Shown: positions 18,578 through 27,248 of the stretch, in pieces | Layout: each line of letters begins with the position of its first letter | Position numbering within the stretch: the first letter of the stretch is position 1 | DNA from: Candidatus Saccharimonadota bacterium | GTDB lineage: Bacteria > Patescibacteriota > Saccharimonadia > Saccharimonadales > UBA4665 | NCBI GenBank assembly: GCA_027314885.1 | Contig: DAHUZY010000004.1 | Span: forward strand, 1-39,717 | Direction of reading: 5' to 3' | Length of the DNA: 39,717 nt | The notes under the pieces: model-generated | What the model was told of the DNA's origin: nothing | What the model saw: only the letters and a program-made list of their open reading frames with translations | The model's database searches: none | Program-made: the position numbers and the translations under genes

Positions 18578-19480
18578 GTGCGTATTGTAATTTTATCCAA
18601 AGGAGCTAAAAACTACTCCACGAGGCGCTTAAAAGAAGAGGCGCTTAAACGTGGGCATACAGTGCGGGTTGTTAACTACGCTAAGTGTTTTGTGACGCTT
18701 GAGAACGGCAATACCCAAGTGCACTATAAAGGTAAGGAGGTTCGGGGTGTTGATGCGGTTATTCCGCGCATTGCTACAAATCTTACCAGATATGGGTCAT
18801 CAATTGTTCGTCAATTTGAGACTCAAAATGTATTTACTGCCACCACATCTATATCTATTGTGCGGTCTAGAGATAAACTTCGATCAATACAGCTACTCGC
18901 GAAAGCGGGTGTCGGTATACCGAAGACAGTTTTTGCTCGTGAAACGGCTGACTTTAAAGGAGTGCTCGAGCAAGTCGGTGGCGTACCGGTTATTATTAAA
19001 GTGGTGCGTGGTACGCACGGCAACGGGGTGGTGTTAGCGGAGACCCCCAAAGCAGCTCTTGCGGTTATGCAGGCATTCTACGTAGAGGGGGTGAATTTCT
19101 TAGTACAAGAGTTTATTAAAGAAAGCGCAGGCGTAGATATCCGGGCCTTTGTCGTAGATGGCAAGGTTGTCGCCAGCATGATACGTCAAAGTCTTGATGA
19201 TGACTTTCGCTCTAATTTGCACCAAGGAGGCGAGGGTATAAGCGTAGAGCTTACGCCAAAAGAACGCCGTACGGCTGAACGGGCTTCTAAAGCAATGGGT
19301 CTAAGCATCTGTGGTGTTGACATGATGCGCAGCAACCGAGGGCCACTGGTGCTGGAAGTTAACGCAAGTCCAGGTTTTTCCGTTGAACAAGTAACCGGCA
19401 GTAACGTTGCAGAAGAGGTTATAAAGTATGTCGAGCACGCTGCGGTAACCCGACGGGATAAAGACAAAGTCGGTGCATAA
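18578..19480 (+). CDS. RimK-family ATP-grasp glutamate ligase (GTG start)
   Basis: MRIVILSKGAKNYSTRRLKEEA..., VIPRIATNLTRYGSSIVRQFE, ATP-grasp KVVRGTHGNGVVLAE, LVLEVNASPGF. Confidence 0.92.
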   Translation: MRIVILSKGAKNYSTRRLKEEALKRGHTVRVVNYAKCFVTLENGNTQVHYKGKEVRGVDAVIPRIATNLTRYGSSIVRQFETQNVFTATTSISIVRSRDKLRSIQLLAKAGVGIPKTVFARETADFKGVLEQVGGVPVIIKVVRGTHGNGVVLAETPKAALAVMQAFYVEGVNFLVQEFIKESAGVDIRAFVVDGKVVASMIRQSLDDDFRSNLHQGGEGISVELTPKERRTAERASKAMGLSICGVDMMRSNRGPLVLEVNASPGFSVEQVTGSNVAEEVIKYVEHAAVTRRDKDKVGA

Positions 19481-19518
19481 AACAGATACGATTATTATGC
19501 TCATGGTATTATGAAAGC

Positions 19519-20028
19519 ATGTCCTCAGTTATATTTTTGCTTGGTATAGTTCTGATACCGATTGCGCTTCTTATCTTCTTCAAAATTAACGCCACAATTG
19601 TATTTCTAAGTCTGTGCCTTGGTAATGTACTGACACAATTTGTGGCAAGTAGCGCTAATCCATTAAAGAGCTTCTTAAGCACTTCACCGGTCGTAACGGA
19701 CTTACACCCAAACAATAATTGGAAATTATTACTTTTACTATTGCCGGTAGTCATCAGTATGTTGCTTCTTGTACATACAGCAAAGAAGGGTTCTCACAAG
19801 GTGCTCGACATCATTATGTCAGTGGGCGTAGGTTTAGTTGGGGCGCTCTTGGCGGTACCACTTCTGCCTATGAGTACGGCACAGAATATAGTGAACAATT
19901 CCCTCTGGACCCAGCTTGCTAATCATCAGGCGGCTATTGTCAGCTTGAGTGCACTTATTTGTCTCATTGGTGTATATATGCAACGCACCAAGGGAGGTGG
20001 CGGCAAGCATGGCAAACACTTAAGTTGA
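19519..20028 (+). CDS. Hypothetical multi-pass membrane protein
   Basis: About five hydrophobic segments; TATTAT 6 nt before ATG. Confidence 0.65.
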   Translation: MSSVIFLLGIVLIPIALLIFFKINATIVFLSLCLGNVLTQFVASSANPLKSFLSTSPVVTDLHPNNNWKLLLLLLPVVISMLLLVHTAKKGSHKVLDIIMSVGVGLVGALLAVPLLPMSTAQNIVNNSLWTQLANHQAAIVSLSALICLIGVYMQRTKGGGGKHGKHLS

Positions 20029-20103
20029 GCCCACACTCAATTGACTTTTAATCAGAAAAACGGATAATGTAAGAAGTTATTTACTACCGGTAAGGTTATA
20101 TAT

Positions 20104-20180
20104 GGGCCCATAGCTCAGCCGGTTAGAGCACCTGCCTTTTAAGCAGGGTGTCGTGGGTTCGAATCCCACTGGGCCCTCCA
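20104..20180 (+). tRNA. tRNA-Lys (anticodon TTT), CCA encoded
   Basis: GGGCCCATAGCTCAGCCGGTTAGAGCACCTGCCTTTTAAGCAGGGTGTCGTGGGTTCGAATCCCACTGGGCCCTCCA. Confidence 0.97.
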
Positions 20181-20258
20181 AGAAAACTTTCTAGATGAAT
20201 ATTTTAGCTTACTGAATGCTTGTATCTGTTAAAAAGTTATAAATCCTACAGGCTGTAA

Positions 20259-20879
20259 TTAGATTTTAGAATCAAAAAATAACTTAGCGGAAGTATTAAC
20301 AAGCTCGGCGGCAGTTTTGTTTACTTTTTTTGAATACGCTTTGCTCATTTTATATCCATAAGTGTAAGCAAACCATCTCTGAGTATCTTTACCACCAAAA
20401 AACCAATCACTATGATTGTAATCCCTATTATCTAAGTTCTTCTTAGCTTTGTCTATTTCTTCTTGCTTGATTTTGACCTGGGCATATATAGGAGTTTTAC
20501 CGCTATATTCTTCTTCAAACAACGTAGCTAACCCCTCAGAAATCATTGCTTCACCAAGTGATAAACCATATCCTGGATTACGCCATCTCATGCAGTGATG
20601 CGTTTCATGAAGAATAGTTGATACCATATCTTCAACTGTAAAAGTTGTGAACTTAGGGTCTAGGCTGACGTAGATATTGTAAGGACCAGGCGAATAGCCC
20701 CCAATACCAATCTCTGGTATAACGTTCATTGGAGCATTGACGAAGATAACGTCAATTTTGTCAGCATTTAGCTTGTTGCGAATAATTTTTAAGCCTTCGC
20801 TAAAGCCTTCTTCTATTTTTCTAATAATCTCTGTCCCAAACTCGTTACTTGCATTTGAAATATATTTATTGATTGGCAT
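20259..20879 (-). CDS. Putative zinc metallopeptidase (DUF2268-like)
   Basis: HETHHCMRW ... EAMISEGLATLFEEEY (HExxH plus downstream E). Confidence 0.75.
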   Translation of the reverse strand: MPINKYISNASNEFGTEIIRKIEEGFSEGLKIIRNKLNADKIDVIFVNAPMNVIPEIGIGGYSPGPYNIYVSLDPKFTTFTVEDMVSTILHETHHCMRWRNPGYGLSLGEAMISEGLATLFEEEYSGKTPIYAQVKIKQEEIDKAKKNLDNRDYNHSDWFFGGKDTQRWFAYTYGYKMSKAYSKKVNKTAAELVNTSAKLFFDSKI

Positions 20880-20915
20880 AGATATACAGTAACATGCTAA
20901 ACGATATAACCCCTA

Positions 20916-21044
20916 CTAGGAATATATTGCATTCAACCTTTTCTTACTAAGTTGCTCTTGTCTATATAGATTATCTAGAAGTACCCTCCATCTAAGAAGT
21001 TCTTCAACCAAAATATATAACTTATTTCTTTGGTGGACCTCCAT
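20916..21044 (-). CDS. Microprotein family member 1 (42 aa): MEVHQRNKLYILVEELLRWRVLLDNLYRQEQLSKKRLNAIYS
   Basis: Manual translation; same length and reading frame as 24629-24757; -10-like TATATT 6 nt before ATG. Confidence 0.65.
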   Translation of the reverse strand: MEVHQRNKLYILVEELLRWRVLLDNLYRQEQLSKKRLNAIYS

Positions 21045-21072
21045 TTTGGTAATATATAACTACAGTAACTTC

Positions 21073-21480
21073 TTAGATTTTATGTGTCTTTGCAACTTTT
21101 ACAGCTACAAAGCTCAAACCATAAGTTACTATTCCTACACCAAAGAACAACGCCATCAACAATACCGCAGCATTATTTCCATTTTTCGCAGCAACTACAC
21201 CTGAAGAAAATGCACCTGCTATAGACAAAAAGCCAATCACTGGTTTTACGCCCAAAAGATGCGAGCTGCGTGAAGTGAGAATATGGGCAAACGAACCAAA
21301 CATTAAGCCAACGCCCAGTGCTATATGCGCAACAAGTATTGTTGTCTGCACAGCGCTATGCTTGTGCGGATTATAACCAATTACTGTCGTAAGCAGCGTA
21401 CCAAGTACAAACTCTGCTATTAGCATAATGAGCAACCAGGTGACTGCTCTCTCTACAATACGATACTTTCCATCTTTCAT
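21073..21480 (-). CDS. Hypothetical four-TM membrane protein
   Basis: Four hydrophobic helices; next to the SHOCT gene, same strand. Confidence 0.7.
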   Translation of the reverse strand: MKDGKYRIVERAVTWLLIMLIAEFVLGTLLTTVIGYNPHKHSAVQTTILVAHIALGVGLMFGSFAHILTSRSSHLLGVKPVIGFLSIAGAFSSGVVAAKNGNNAAVLLMALFFGVGIVTYGLSFVAVKVAKTHKI

Positions 21481-21482
21481 GT

Positions 21483-21722
21483 CTAATCTTCCTTTAAATC
21501 TTGTTTCACTTTGTTAAATTGTTCCTTGGTTATCTCGCCCTTGGCGTAACGAGCTTTGAGTATTTCAAGTGCGTCTTCGTTAGTACGATGGTGCCAATAT
21601 CCATGTCGCCAGCGGCCTCCCCACAACCAAAAGCGCCCAAAGACTAAGAAAATAACTAGAATAAATATGAACCACCCAATCGGCCACCAGAACCAGTGGC
21701 TGTTATTGAAATATGCTTGCAT
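21483..21722 (-). CDS. Membrane protein with C-terminal SHOCT domain
   Basis: TM plus DALEILKARYAKGEITKEQFNKVKQDL; SD AAAGGAG. Confidence 0.88.
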   Translation of the reverse strand: MQAYFNNSHWFWWPIGWFIFILVIFLVFGRFWLWGGRWRHGYWHHRTNEDALEILKARYAKGEITKEQFNKVKQDLKED

Positions 21723-21765
21723 GTTTTGCTCCTTTCGTTAGTTTTACTAAGAAGGGTCAACATGC

Positions 21766-21893
21766 AAAAAGCCTTACACGTCAACCCAGACCGGCTAAAT
21801 ACAATACCGGTCTGGAAATTTACGAATAAGGCTTGAAAAGTCTTACTTGGAGATACGGGCAAATACCCGATCTGTTCGGTGACCGAAGTCACC
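21766..21893 (-). promoter_or_regulatory. Structured 5' leader / attenuator-like element upstream of the SHOCT gene
   Basis: Hairpins on minus: GGTGAC-TTCG-GTCACC; AGAT-CGGG..CCCG-ATCT; CCAGACCGG..CCGGTCTGG nested in AAGCCTTA..TAAGGCTT followed by TTT. Confidence 0.6.
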
Positions 21894-22125
21894 TAAATAA
21901 ATTTCCTATACCATTGTACTATATTCAAGCGAAGCTAGAATTAGAGATCTCAATTATAAGTCTGAAATAATGGGACGTGATTTAATTAATTCGGTTGCTA
22001 CAGCGTTCACGATGGCCCTCCAAATATATTCAATGCAGCCTCATCACATTTCATAAAAATTTTATATATTTACATTAACTAAAGTGGGGTTTAAAGTTAA
22101 GTATAGATAAGATAAAAAGCAATAA

Positions 22126-23349
22126 ATGAAAAAACTGTCATATTTACTAGTAGCAACCTTATTCATTAGTTTCATAAATGCTCCATCTGTGTTTGCTGCT
22201 GGGTATACTTGGACTGATGTTACTGCATCAGGGGCTGAACATAACCTAGCTTGGCAATCAATAACCTCCAGCTCATCTGGCCAATACCTGGCGGCAGTAG
22301 CACACCCGGGTGATATCTATACCTCATCTAACTATGGAGCCAGCTGGACTGATGTTACTGCATCGGGAGTCGGACATAATCTAGTCTGGTTTTCCATTAC
22401 TTCAAACTCCACCGGCCAATACCTAGCGGCAGTAGCTATAGGTGGTGATATCTATACCTCATCTAACTATGGAGCCAGCTGGACTGATGTTACTGCATCA
22501 GGGGCTGAACATAACTTAAATTGGGTTTCCATTACCTCAAACTCCACCGGGCAATATTTAGCGGCGGTAGTGAGTAATGGTGATATCTATACCTCATCTA
22601 ACTATGGAGCCAGCTGGACTGATGTTACGCCATCAGGGGCTGAACATAACCTAGCTTGGCTTTCCATAGCTTCTAGTTCAACTGGCCAATACCTAGCGGC
22701 AGTTGTGCAAGGTAGTGGCGATATCTATACCTCATCTAACTATGGAGCCAGCTGGACTGATGTTACCGCATCAGGAGTCGGACATAACCTAAATTGGTAT
22801 TCAATAACTTCGGATTCTACCGGCCAATACCTAGCGGCAGTTGTGCAAGGTAATGGCGATATATATACTTCCTCTAACTATGGGGCAAGCTGGACTGATG
22901 TTACCGCATCAGGAGTCGGACATAACCTCAATTGGTATTCAATCACCTCCAGCTCATCTGGCCAGTATTTGGCAGCAGCTGTACTTGGCGGAGATATATA
23001 TACCTCCTCTAACTATGGAGCCAGCTGGACTGATGTTACTGCATCAGGGGCTGAGCATAATTTATTTTGGCAATCAATCACCTCCAGCTCATCTGGCCAG
23101 TATTTGGCAGCAGGTGTAAATGGCGGCGATATTTATACTGCCAATAACACTTCATTGGCTCCAGTCAGTTCAAGTAGCAGCTCTTCTCCTGCTTCTGCAC
23201 CTAACACTTCTACTCCCTCTGCTCCTAACACTGGCTATGGCCAACCTATACCCGCCACTACTAAGACTATTATCTATAGCTTAGCTTTAGGTTCGTTTAT
23301 AGCCTTAGGTTCAGGGCTATATTTAAGGAAGAGAAGCTTAAAAGACTAA
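22126..23349 (+). CDS. Secreted/anchored Asp-box beta-propeller-like repeat protein with APNTGYG-TM-basic tail
   Basis: Signal peptide MKKLSYLLVATLFISFINAPSVFAA; repeated SSNYGASWTDVTASG (Asp-box SxNxGxSW); Ser/Pro linker; SAPNTGYG, TM, LRKRSLKD. Confidence 0.88.
   Translation: MKKLSYLLVATLFISFINAPSVFAAGYTWTDVTASGAEHNLAWQSITSSSSGQYLAAVAHPGDIYTSSNYGASWTDVTASGVGHNLVWFSITSNSTGQYLAAVAIGGDIYTSSNYGASWTDVTASGAEHNLNWVSITSNSTGQYLAAVVSNGDIYTSSNYGASWTDVTPSGAEHNLAWLSIASSSTGQYLAAVVQGSGDIYTSSNYGASWTDVTASGVGHNLNWYSITSDSTGQYLAAVVQGNGDIYTSSNYGASWTDVTASGVGHNLNWYSITSSSSGQYLAAAVLGGDIYTSSNYGASWTDVTASGAEHNLFWQSITSSSSGQYLAAGVNGGDIYTANNTSLAPVSSSSSSSPASAPNTSTPSAPNTGYGQPIPATTKTIIYSLALGSFIALGSGLYLRKRSLKD
22210..23150 (+). 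repeat. Seven in-frame tandem coding repeats, period 135/138 bp
   Basis: TGGACTGATGTT occurs at 22210, 22345, 22480, 22615, 22753, 22891, 23026. Confidence 0.93.
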
Positions 23350-23481
23350 CTACTTTAGTTCGCTTACACTTAAATCTAAATCTATTTAATCTTTCGCTTT
23401 AATTTCCAACAAGACTAGTAAAGACAACTAGTCTTTCATTAAACTTAATTTAATAACGACAAGTATGGCTAAATGATTTTG

Positions 23482-23934
23482 TCATTTCTCAACAATATTT
23501 GGGGCACCCTTGCCAGTGGTTATTAACTTAAATAGGCTGTCGTTAATATAGTAATCCCAGGCAGGAGCGCATTTATCATAGCAGGCTATTGATGGCACCA
23601 ATCCTTTATGAGTAAACGTTAATAGAGTTTTATCGCCACTCTTAGTAATGTCAAAAACAATATCTGTGCCTGTCCATTCTTCTTTATCTTTCACAAAACT
23701 GATATGGCTACCTATAACATGCCATGTAACGTTTTTATTAGGTACTAGCTTGGTAATCTTTTGCTTAGAATAGTGAATATCCTGGTAACGATAAGTCCAT
23801 TCTGAACCTAATTTATCTGTAGCGCCTTCAATATTACCCGACCACCAGTCACGAACATTGATAACTGCATTAAAAACCTCAACTGGAGATTGCTTTACTT
23901 CAAACGTGATTGTCAGGTCATTTTGATTAGTCAT
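23482..23934 (-). CDS. SRPBCC/AHSA1-like domain protein
   Basis: ITFEVKQSPVEVFNAVINVRDWWSGNIEG...FTHKGLVPSIACYDKCAPAWDYYINDSLFKLITTGKG. Confidence 0.85.
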   Translation of the reverse strand: MTNQNDLTITFEVKQSPVEVFNAVINVRDWWSGNIEGATDKLGSEWTYRYQDIHYSKQKITKLVPNKNVTWHVIGSHISFVKDKEEWTGTDIVFDITKSGDKTLLTFTHKGLVPSIACYDKCAPAWDYYINDSLFKLITTGKGAPNIVEK

Positions 23935-23986
23935 ACATATAATAATAGCAGTGGCTTAAAAGTACATCCATAACTTATAACTCCCA

Positions 23987-24076
23987 CTAGGAATATATTG
24001 CTTTCAACCTTTTCCTGCTAAGTTGTTCTTGGCATATAGATTATCCAGAAGCACTCTCCATCTAAGAAGTTCATTG
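23987..24076 (-). pseudogene. Frameshifted copy of the microprotein family
   Basis: ELLRWRVLLDNLY retained; 1-nt deletion relative to copy 1, then out of frame, yet nucleotide similarity continues to TTCCTAG. Confidence 0.6.
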
Positions 24077-24140
24077 TTGCCTATCTCATAGGAGTTACAA
24101 TACATACACAGACTTTGTATTATTGTTATATAATATACTC

Positions 24141-24359
24141 ATGAGAAGCAATACATCATATACCGCTATTATTGAACAGGACGCAACCACAGGATATTAT
24201 GTGGCCTATATTCCCGATTTACCTGGAGCTCATACTCAAGCAGAAACATTAGAAGAATTAAAAGATAATTTAAAAGAGGTTGTCGAGTTAGTGCTTGAAG
24301 AAAATCCTAAAGGTAGACCAGAATCATACTTTATAGGCACACAACTAGTGACTATTTAG
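24141..24359 (+). CDS. hicB: HicB-like antitoxin
   Basis: YTAIIEQDATTGYYVAYIPDLPGAHTQAETLEELKDNLKEVVELVLEE; start refined to ATG 24141, 6 nt after TATAAT. Confidence 0.92.
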   Translation: MRSNTSYTAIIEQDATTGYYVAYIPDLPGAHTQAETLEELKDNLKEVVELVLEENPKGRPESYFIGTQLVTI

Positions 24360-24368
24360 GTAAAGATT

Positions 24369-24596
24369 ATGGGTAGCGATTTACCTGTTTTAAAGCCAAA
24401 AGAAGTGGTAAAAATTCTCAACAATCTTGGCTTTAAGTTGGTTAGACAGAAAGGCTCACATCAACAATTTCGTCATTCTGATGGTAGGGCCACTACTGTG
24501 CCCATGCATAAGTCCAGGGATTTATCGCCTATTCTACTAAGGCAAATTTGTAAGGATATAAACCTTACTACTGACGAGTTTTTAAAAACTAAATGA
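24369..24596 (+). CDS. hicA: HicA-like toxin (mRNA interferase)
   Basis: VVKILNNLGFKLVRQKGSHQQFRHSDGRATTVPMH. Confidence 0.92.
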   Translation: MGSDLPVLKPKEVVKILNNLGFKLVRQKGSHQQFRHSDGRATTVPMHKSRDLSPILLRQICKDINLTTDEFLKTK

Positions 24597-24628
24597 ATTG
24601 TTACCTCTTAAACAGCGTATAACCCTCA

Positions 24629-24757
24629 CTAGGAATATGATGCATCCATCCTTTTCTTGCTGAGCTGTTTCTGCCTATATAAATTATCCAGAAGCACTCT
24701 CCACCTAAGAAGTTCCTGGGTGAAAATATATAACTTATTTCTTTGGTGGACCTCCAA
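24629..24757 (-). CDS. Microprotein family member 3 (42 aa, TTG start): LEVHQRNKLYIFTQELLRWRVLLDNLYRQKQLSKKRMDASYS
   Basis: Same length/frame as 20916-21044; TAAATA 6 nt before TTG. Confidence 0.6.
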   Translation of the reverse strand: MEVHQRNKLYIFTQELLRWRVLLDNLYRQKQLSKKRMDASYS

Positions 24758-24794
24758 ACTTACTATTTAGCAAGCTGCTTGTTAAAATGACGCT

Positions 24795-25763
24795 ATGATA
24801 AGTGATGAAATTATAGCTCTTGCAAGAAATATTAGTCCAAATCTTGAGCCGAACTTAATATCCTTACTGCAAGGTGGTTTTAGTTCTCAGGCATATAAAG
24901 TAAGCCCAAAAGATAGTGCGCCTTTCGTATTACTTGTCGAAAGAGAAGGTGGTGTAAGCAATCAAGATTATGGACTGGCTTATGTGGTTCTGACTCTTCT
25001 CAAAGAACATAAATATAGATATTCTCCAAAAGCGCTATGGTTAAATGACAATCACACGGCTTTAGCCATAAGTTATTTTGACGGAACGGTTTCTAATAAA
25101 GCCAACCTAAATAATTTAGATACAGAAAAATTAGCCATCCAGGTTATAGATAGCTTGTTAGACACATCAGTTATTGCTTTGGAAAAGTACAAACAATTAG
25201 CCAAAGAGTATGGTGTAACTCAAAATCCTATAGAGACCTCTAAAGAGGGAGCTAAACTTTACGGTACTGAGTGGCTAGAAATTGTAGAACATTCATGTCC
25301 TGACAAAGATATTATTGACTGGTTAAAACCAAGAGTCGAGCGTTCAGTCAGGTTGATTAACGAAGCTAAAGAACATACGCCTACTTTCGGGCACGGTGAC
25401 CCCAGTAACCCTAATATATTAATCAAGTCAAACGGTGATTTTATGTTGGTAGACTGGGCTTCGGCCAAATTTCATACATCAGGTCCAGAGTTTTTTGTCG
25501 CCTATACTACGCATTTAACTGACTTCATGAAACCCTATAGAGAAGTGCTCATAAAACATGTAGCCAATATGCTAAATATCCCTGTAGGTGAATTTAGAGA
25601 TAGAGTGACCAACTTTAGGTTAGCTTCGGAAGTTTTTGATGTTAACTGGGCGGCTATGATGATGGCCAAGGTTAATTCTGGTGAAACAAAAGGCGATGTT
25701 GATGAATTGCGCAAGATAGCCCATGAACGTATTAAATTATACGAACAGGATTTTGAAACTTAG
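24795..25763 (+). CDS. APH-family phosphotransferase
   Basis: FGHGDPSNPNILIKSNGDFMLVDWASAKF (Brenner-type motif and DW). Confidence 0.85.
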   Translation: MISDEIIALARNISPNLEPNLISLLQGGFSSQAYKVSPKDSAPFVLLVEREGGVSNQDYGLAYVVLTLLKEHKYRYSPKALWLNDNHTALAISYFDGTVSNKANLNNLDTEKLAIQVIDSLLDTSVIALEKYKQLAKEYGVTQNPIETSKEGAKLYGTEWLEIVEHSCPDKDIIDWLKPRVERSVRLINEAKEHTPTFGHGDPSNPNILIKSNGDFMLVDWASAKFHTSGPEFFVAYTTHLTDFMKPYREVLIKHVANMLNIPVGEFRDRVTNFRLASEVFDVNWAAMMMAKVNSGETKGDVDELRKIAHERIKLYEQDFET

Positions 25764-25855
25764 TGATAAAGTTCGAAATCCGTACCTATAATACCCCTCC
25801 AACGCTCCATTTCATCAACCAGGGAGTGTAAATTATCTGTGCGCTGCACCTCCAA
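25760..25855 (-). CDS. Divergent microprotein family member 4 (31 aa, TTG start): LEVQRTDNLHSLVDEMERWRGIIGTDFELYH
   Basis: Aligns gap-free with members 1/3 over LV-[ED]-E-x-x-RWR. Confidence 0.4.
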   Translation of the reverse strand: MEVQRTDNLHSLVDEMERWRGIIGTDFELYH

Positions 25856-25936
25856 TTTAAGGTCATATACGACCACAATAACTTCTTAGTCATGAACAGA
25901 AATCCAAGAACCAGTCTATACCCCGTTAATTAATAG

Positions 25937-27172
25937 CTAGTTAAGTATAGGCTGGTGTTTGTATATTAAGACTATGCCTACACCAGTTGATACTACTCCT
26001 ACGGTCGCTATTATGTAAACGAATGGGCTAAAAGTAGATGGCCTACCAAAGCCTGTATTAGGTGCATTCGGTGAGCTGGTAGTATTATTTATGGCTATGG
26101 AAGTGCTGTTGCTGTTTGTAACTACCGGATATGGTGTTACGTAAGCATAGTAGACGCCATTTAATATGCTTGAATTATGCTGGCGCTGGCCGCCTAAGAC
26201 ATAAACATAATTGTTATAGGTTACAGCTGTAGCTGAATCTAGAGCTTGAGGTAAGCTGTTAGGACTAGTAGTCCAGCTGCCAACCGTGCCGTCGCTGTTA
26301 AGAGCTGCATAGTAGACATTGCTTTGATCGCCATTAGTGCCATTGTAACCACCCAAAATATAGACATTGCCGTTAACTGTAACAGCGTCTTCACCCCATA
26401 ACTCTTGAGGAAGGGTATTGGAATCTGTTAACCAGCTACCGACCGAACCATCACTGTTTAACTTAGCGAAATAAATGGTATTAAGTATGCTGCCAGTAGT
26501 TTCGCCGCCAAAAACATAGACATAGCCATTAGCTGTTACAGAAGCAGCAGTATCCAAACCTTGAGGTAAAGTGCTTGGGCTAGTAGTCCAGCTACCGATT
26601 GATCCATTGCTGTTAACCTTGGCATAGTAGACAGTATTGTTTTCAGTTCCACTATACCCACCAATTACATATATATAACCGTTATCTACGACTGATGTTG
26701 CGTCATCAAGTATTGATGGAAGTACCGTGCCATATGTCCAGTTACCGATTGACCCATCGCTGTTTAGCTTGGCATAAAATGTTGCTTGGGTAAAGTTGAT
26801 ACTGTTATACCCACCCATTACATAAACGTAGCCGTTATAGGTAACTGCGGTGATTCCTGATAGATTTAGCGGTAAAGTGCTTGGGCTAGTAGTCCAGCTA
26901 CCGATTGATCCATTGCTGTTAACCTTGGCATAGTAAGTGCTGTTGAGATAATTACCGACGCTGCCATAACCGCCAATTTCATAAACGTAGCCGTTATAGG
27001 TAACGGCCGCTGCCCCTTGGACCCCTTGAGGTAAAGTGCTTGGGCTAGTAGTCCAGCTACCGATTGATCCAGGTGCTGCTGCAAATACTGTAGGTGCTAT
27101 TAAAATAGATGCCAAAAGGACAGTTGTTAGCCAAAGACTGGCTCTCTTTAAATGCTTATTCAAGTACTTCAT
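25937..27172 (-). CDS. Secreted/anchored Kelch-like beta-propeller protein with APNTGFG-TM tail
   Basis: Signal peptide MKYLNKHLKRASLWLTTVLLASILIAPTVFAA; repeated AVTYNGYVYVxGGY...YYAKVNSNGSIGSWTTSPSTLP; NAPNTGFG and TM. SD AGGAG before ATG 27172. Confidence 0.88.
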   Translation of the reverse strand: MKYLNKHLKRASLWLTTVLLASILIAPTVFAAAPGSIGSWTTSPSTLPQGVQGAAAVTYNGYVYEIGGYGSVGNYLNSTYYAKVNSNGSIGSWTTSPSTLPLNLSGITAVTYNGYVYVMGGYNSINFTQATFYAKLNSDGSIGNWTYGTVLPSILDDATSVVDNGYIYVIGGYSGTENNTVYYAKVNSNGSIGSWTTSPSTLPQGLDTAASVTANGYVYVFGGETTGSILNTIYFAKLNSDGSVGSWLTDSNTLPQELWGEDAVTVNGNVYILGGYNGTNGDQSNVYYAALNSDGTVGSWTTSPNSLPQALDSATAVTYNNYVYVLGGQRQHNSSILNGVYYAYVTPYPVVTNSNSTSIAINNTTSSPNAPNTGFGRPSTFSPFVYIIATVGVVSTGVGIVLIYKHQPILN

Positions 27173-27248
27173 CTTACTCCTACGCATAAGTCTTTATTTA
27201 ATTATAATAAAATAGACAATTATAGTTTGCAAGTATATCCTTGTATAT

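Noticed and set aside
22210-23150. Regular repeats resembling a CRISPR array or satellite
   Set aside because: Period is 135/138 bp, in frame, encoding Asp-box blades with a signal peptide and C-terminal anchor; no short repeat/spacer structure.
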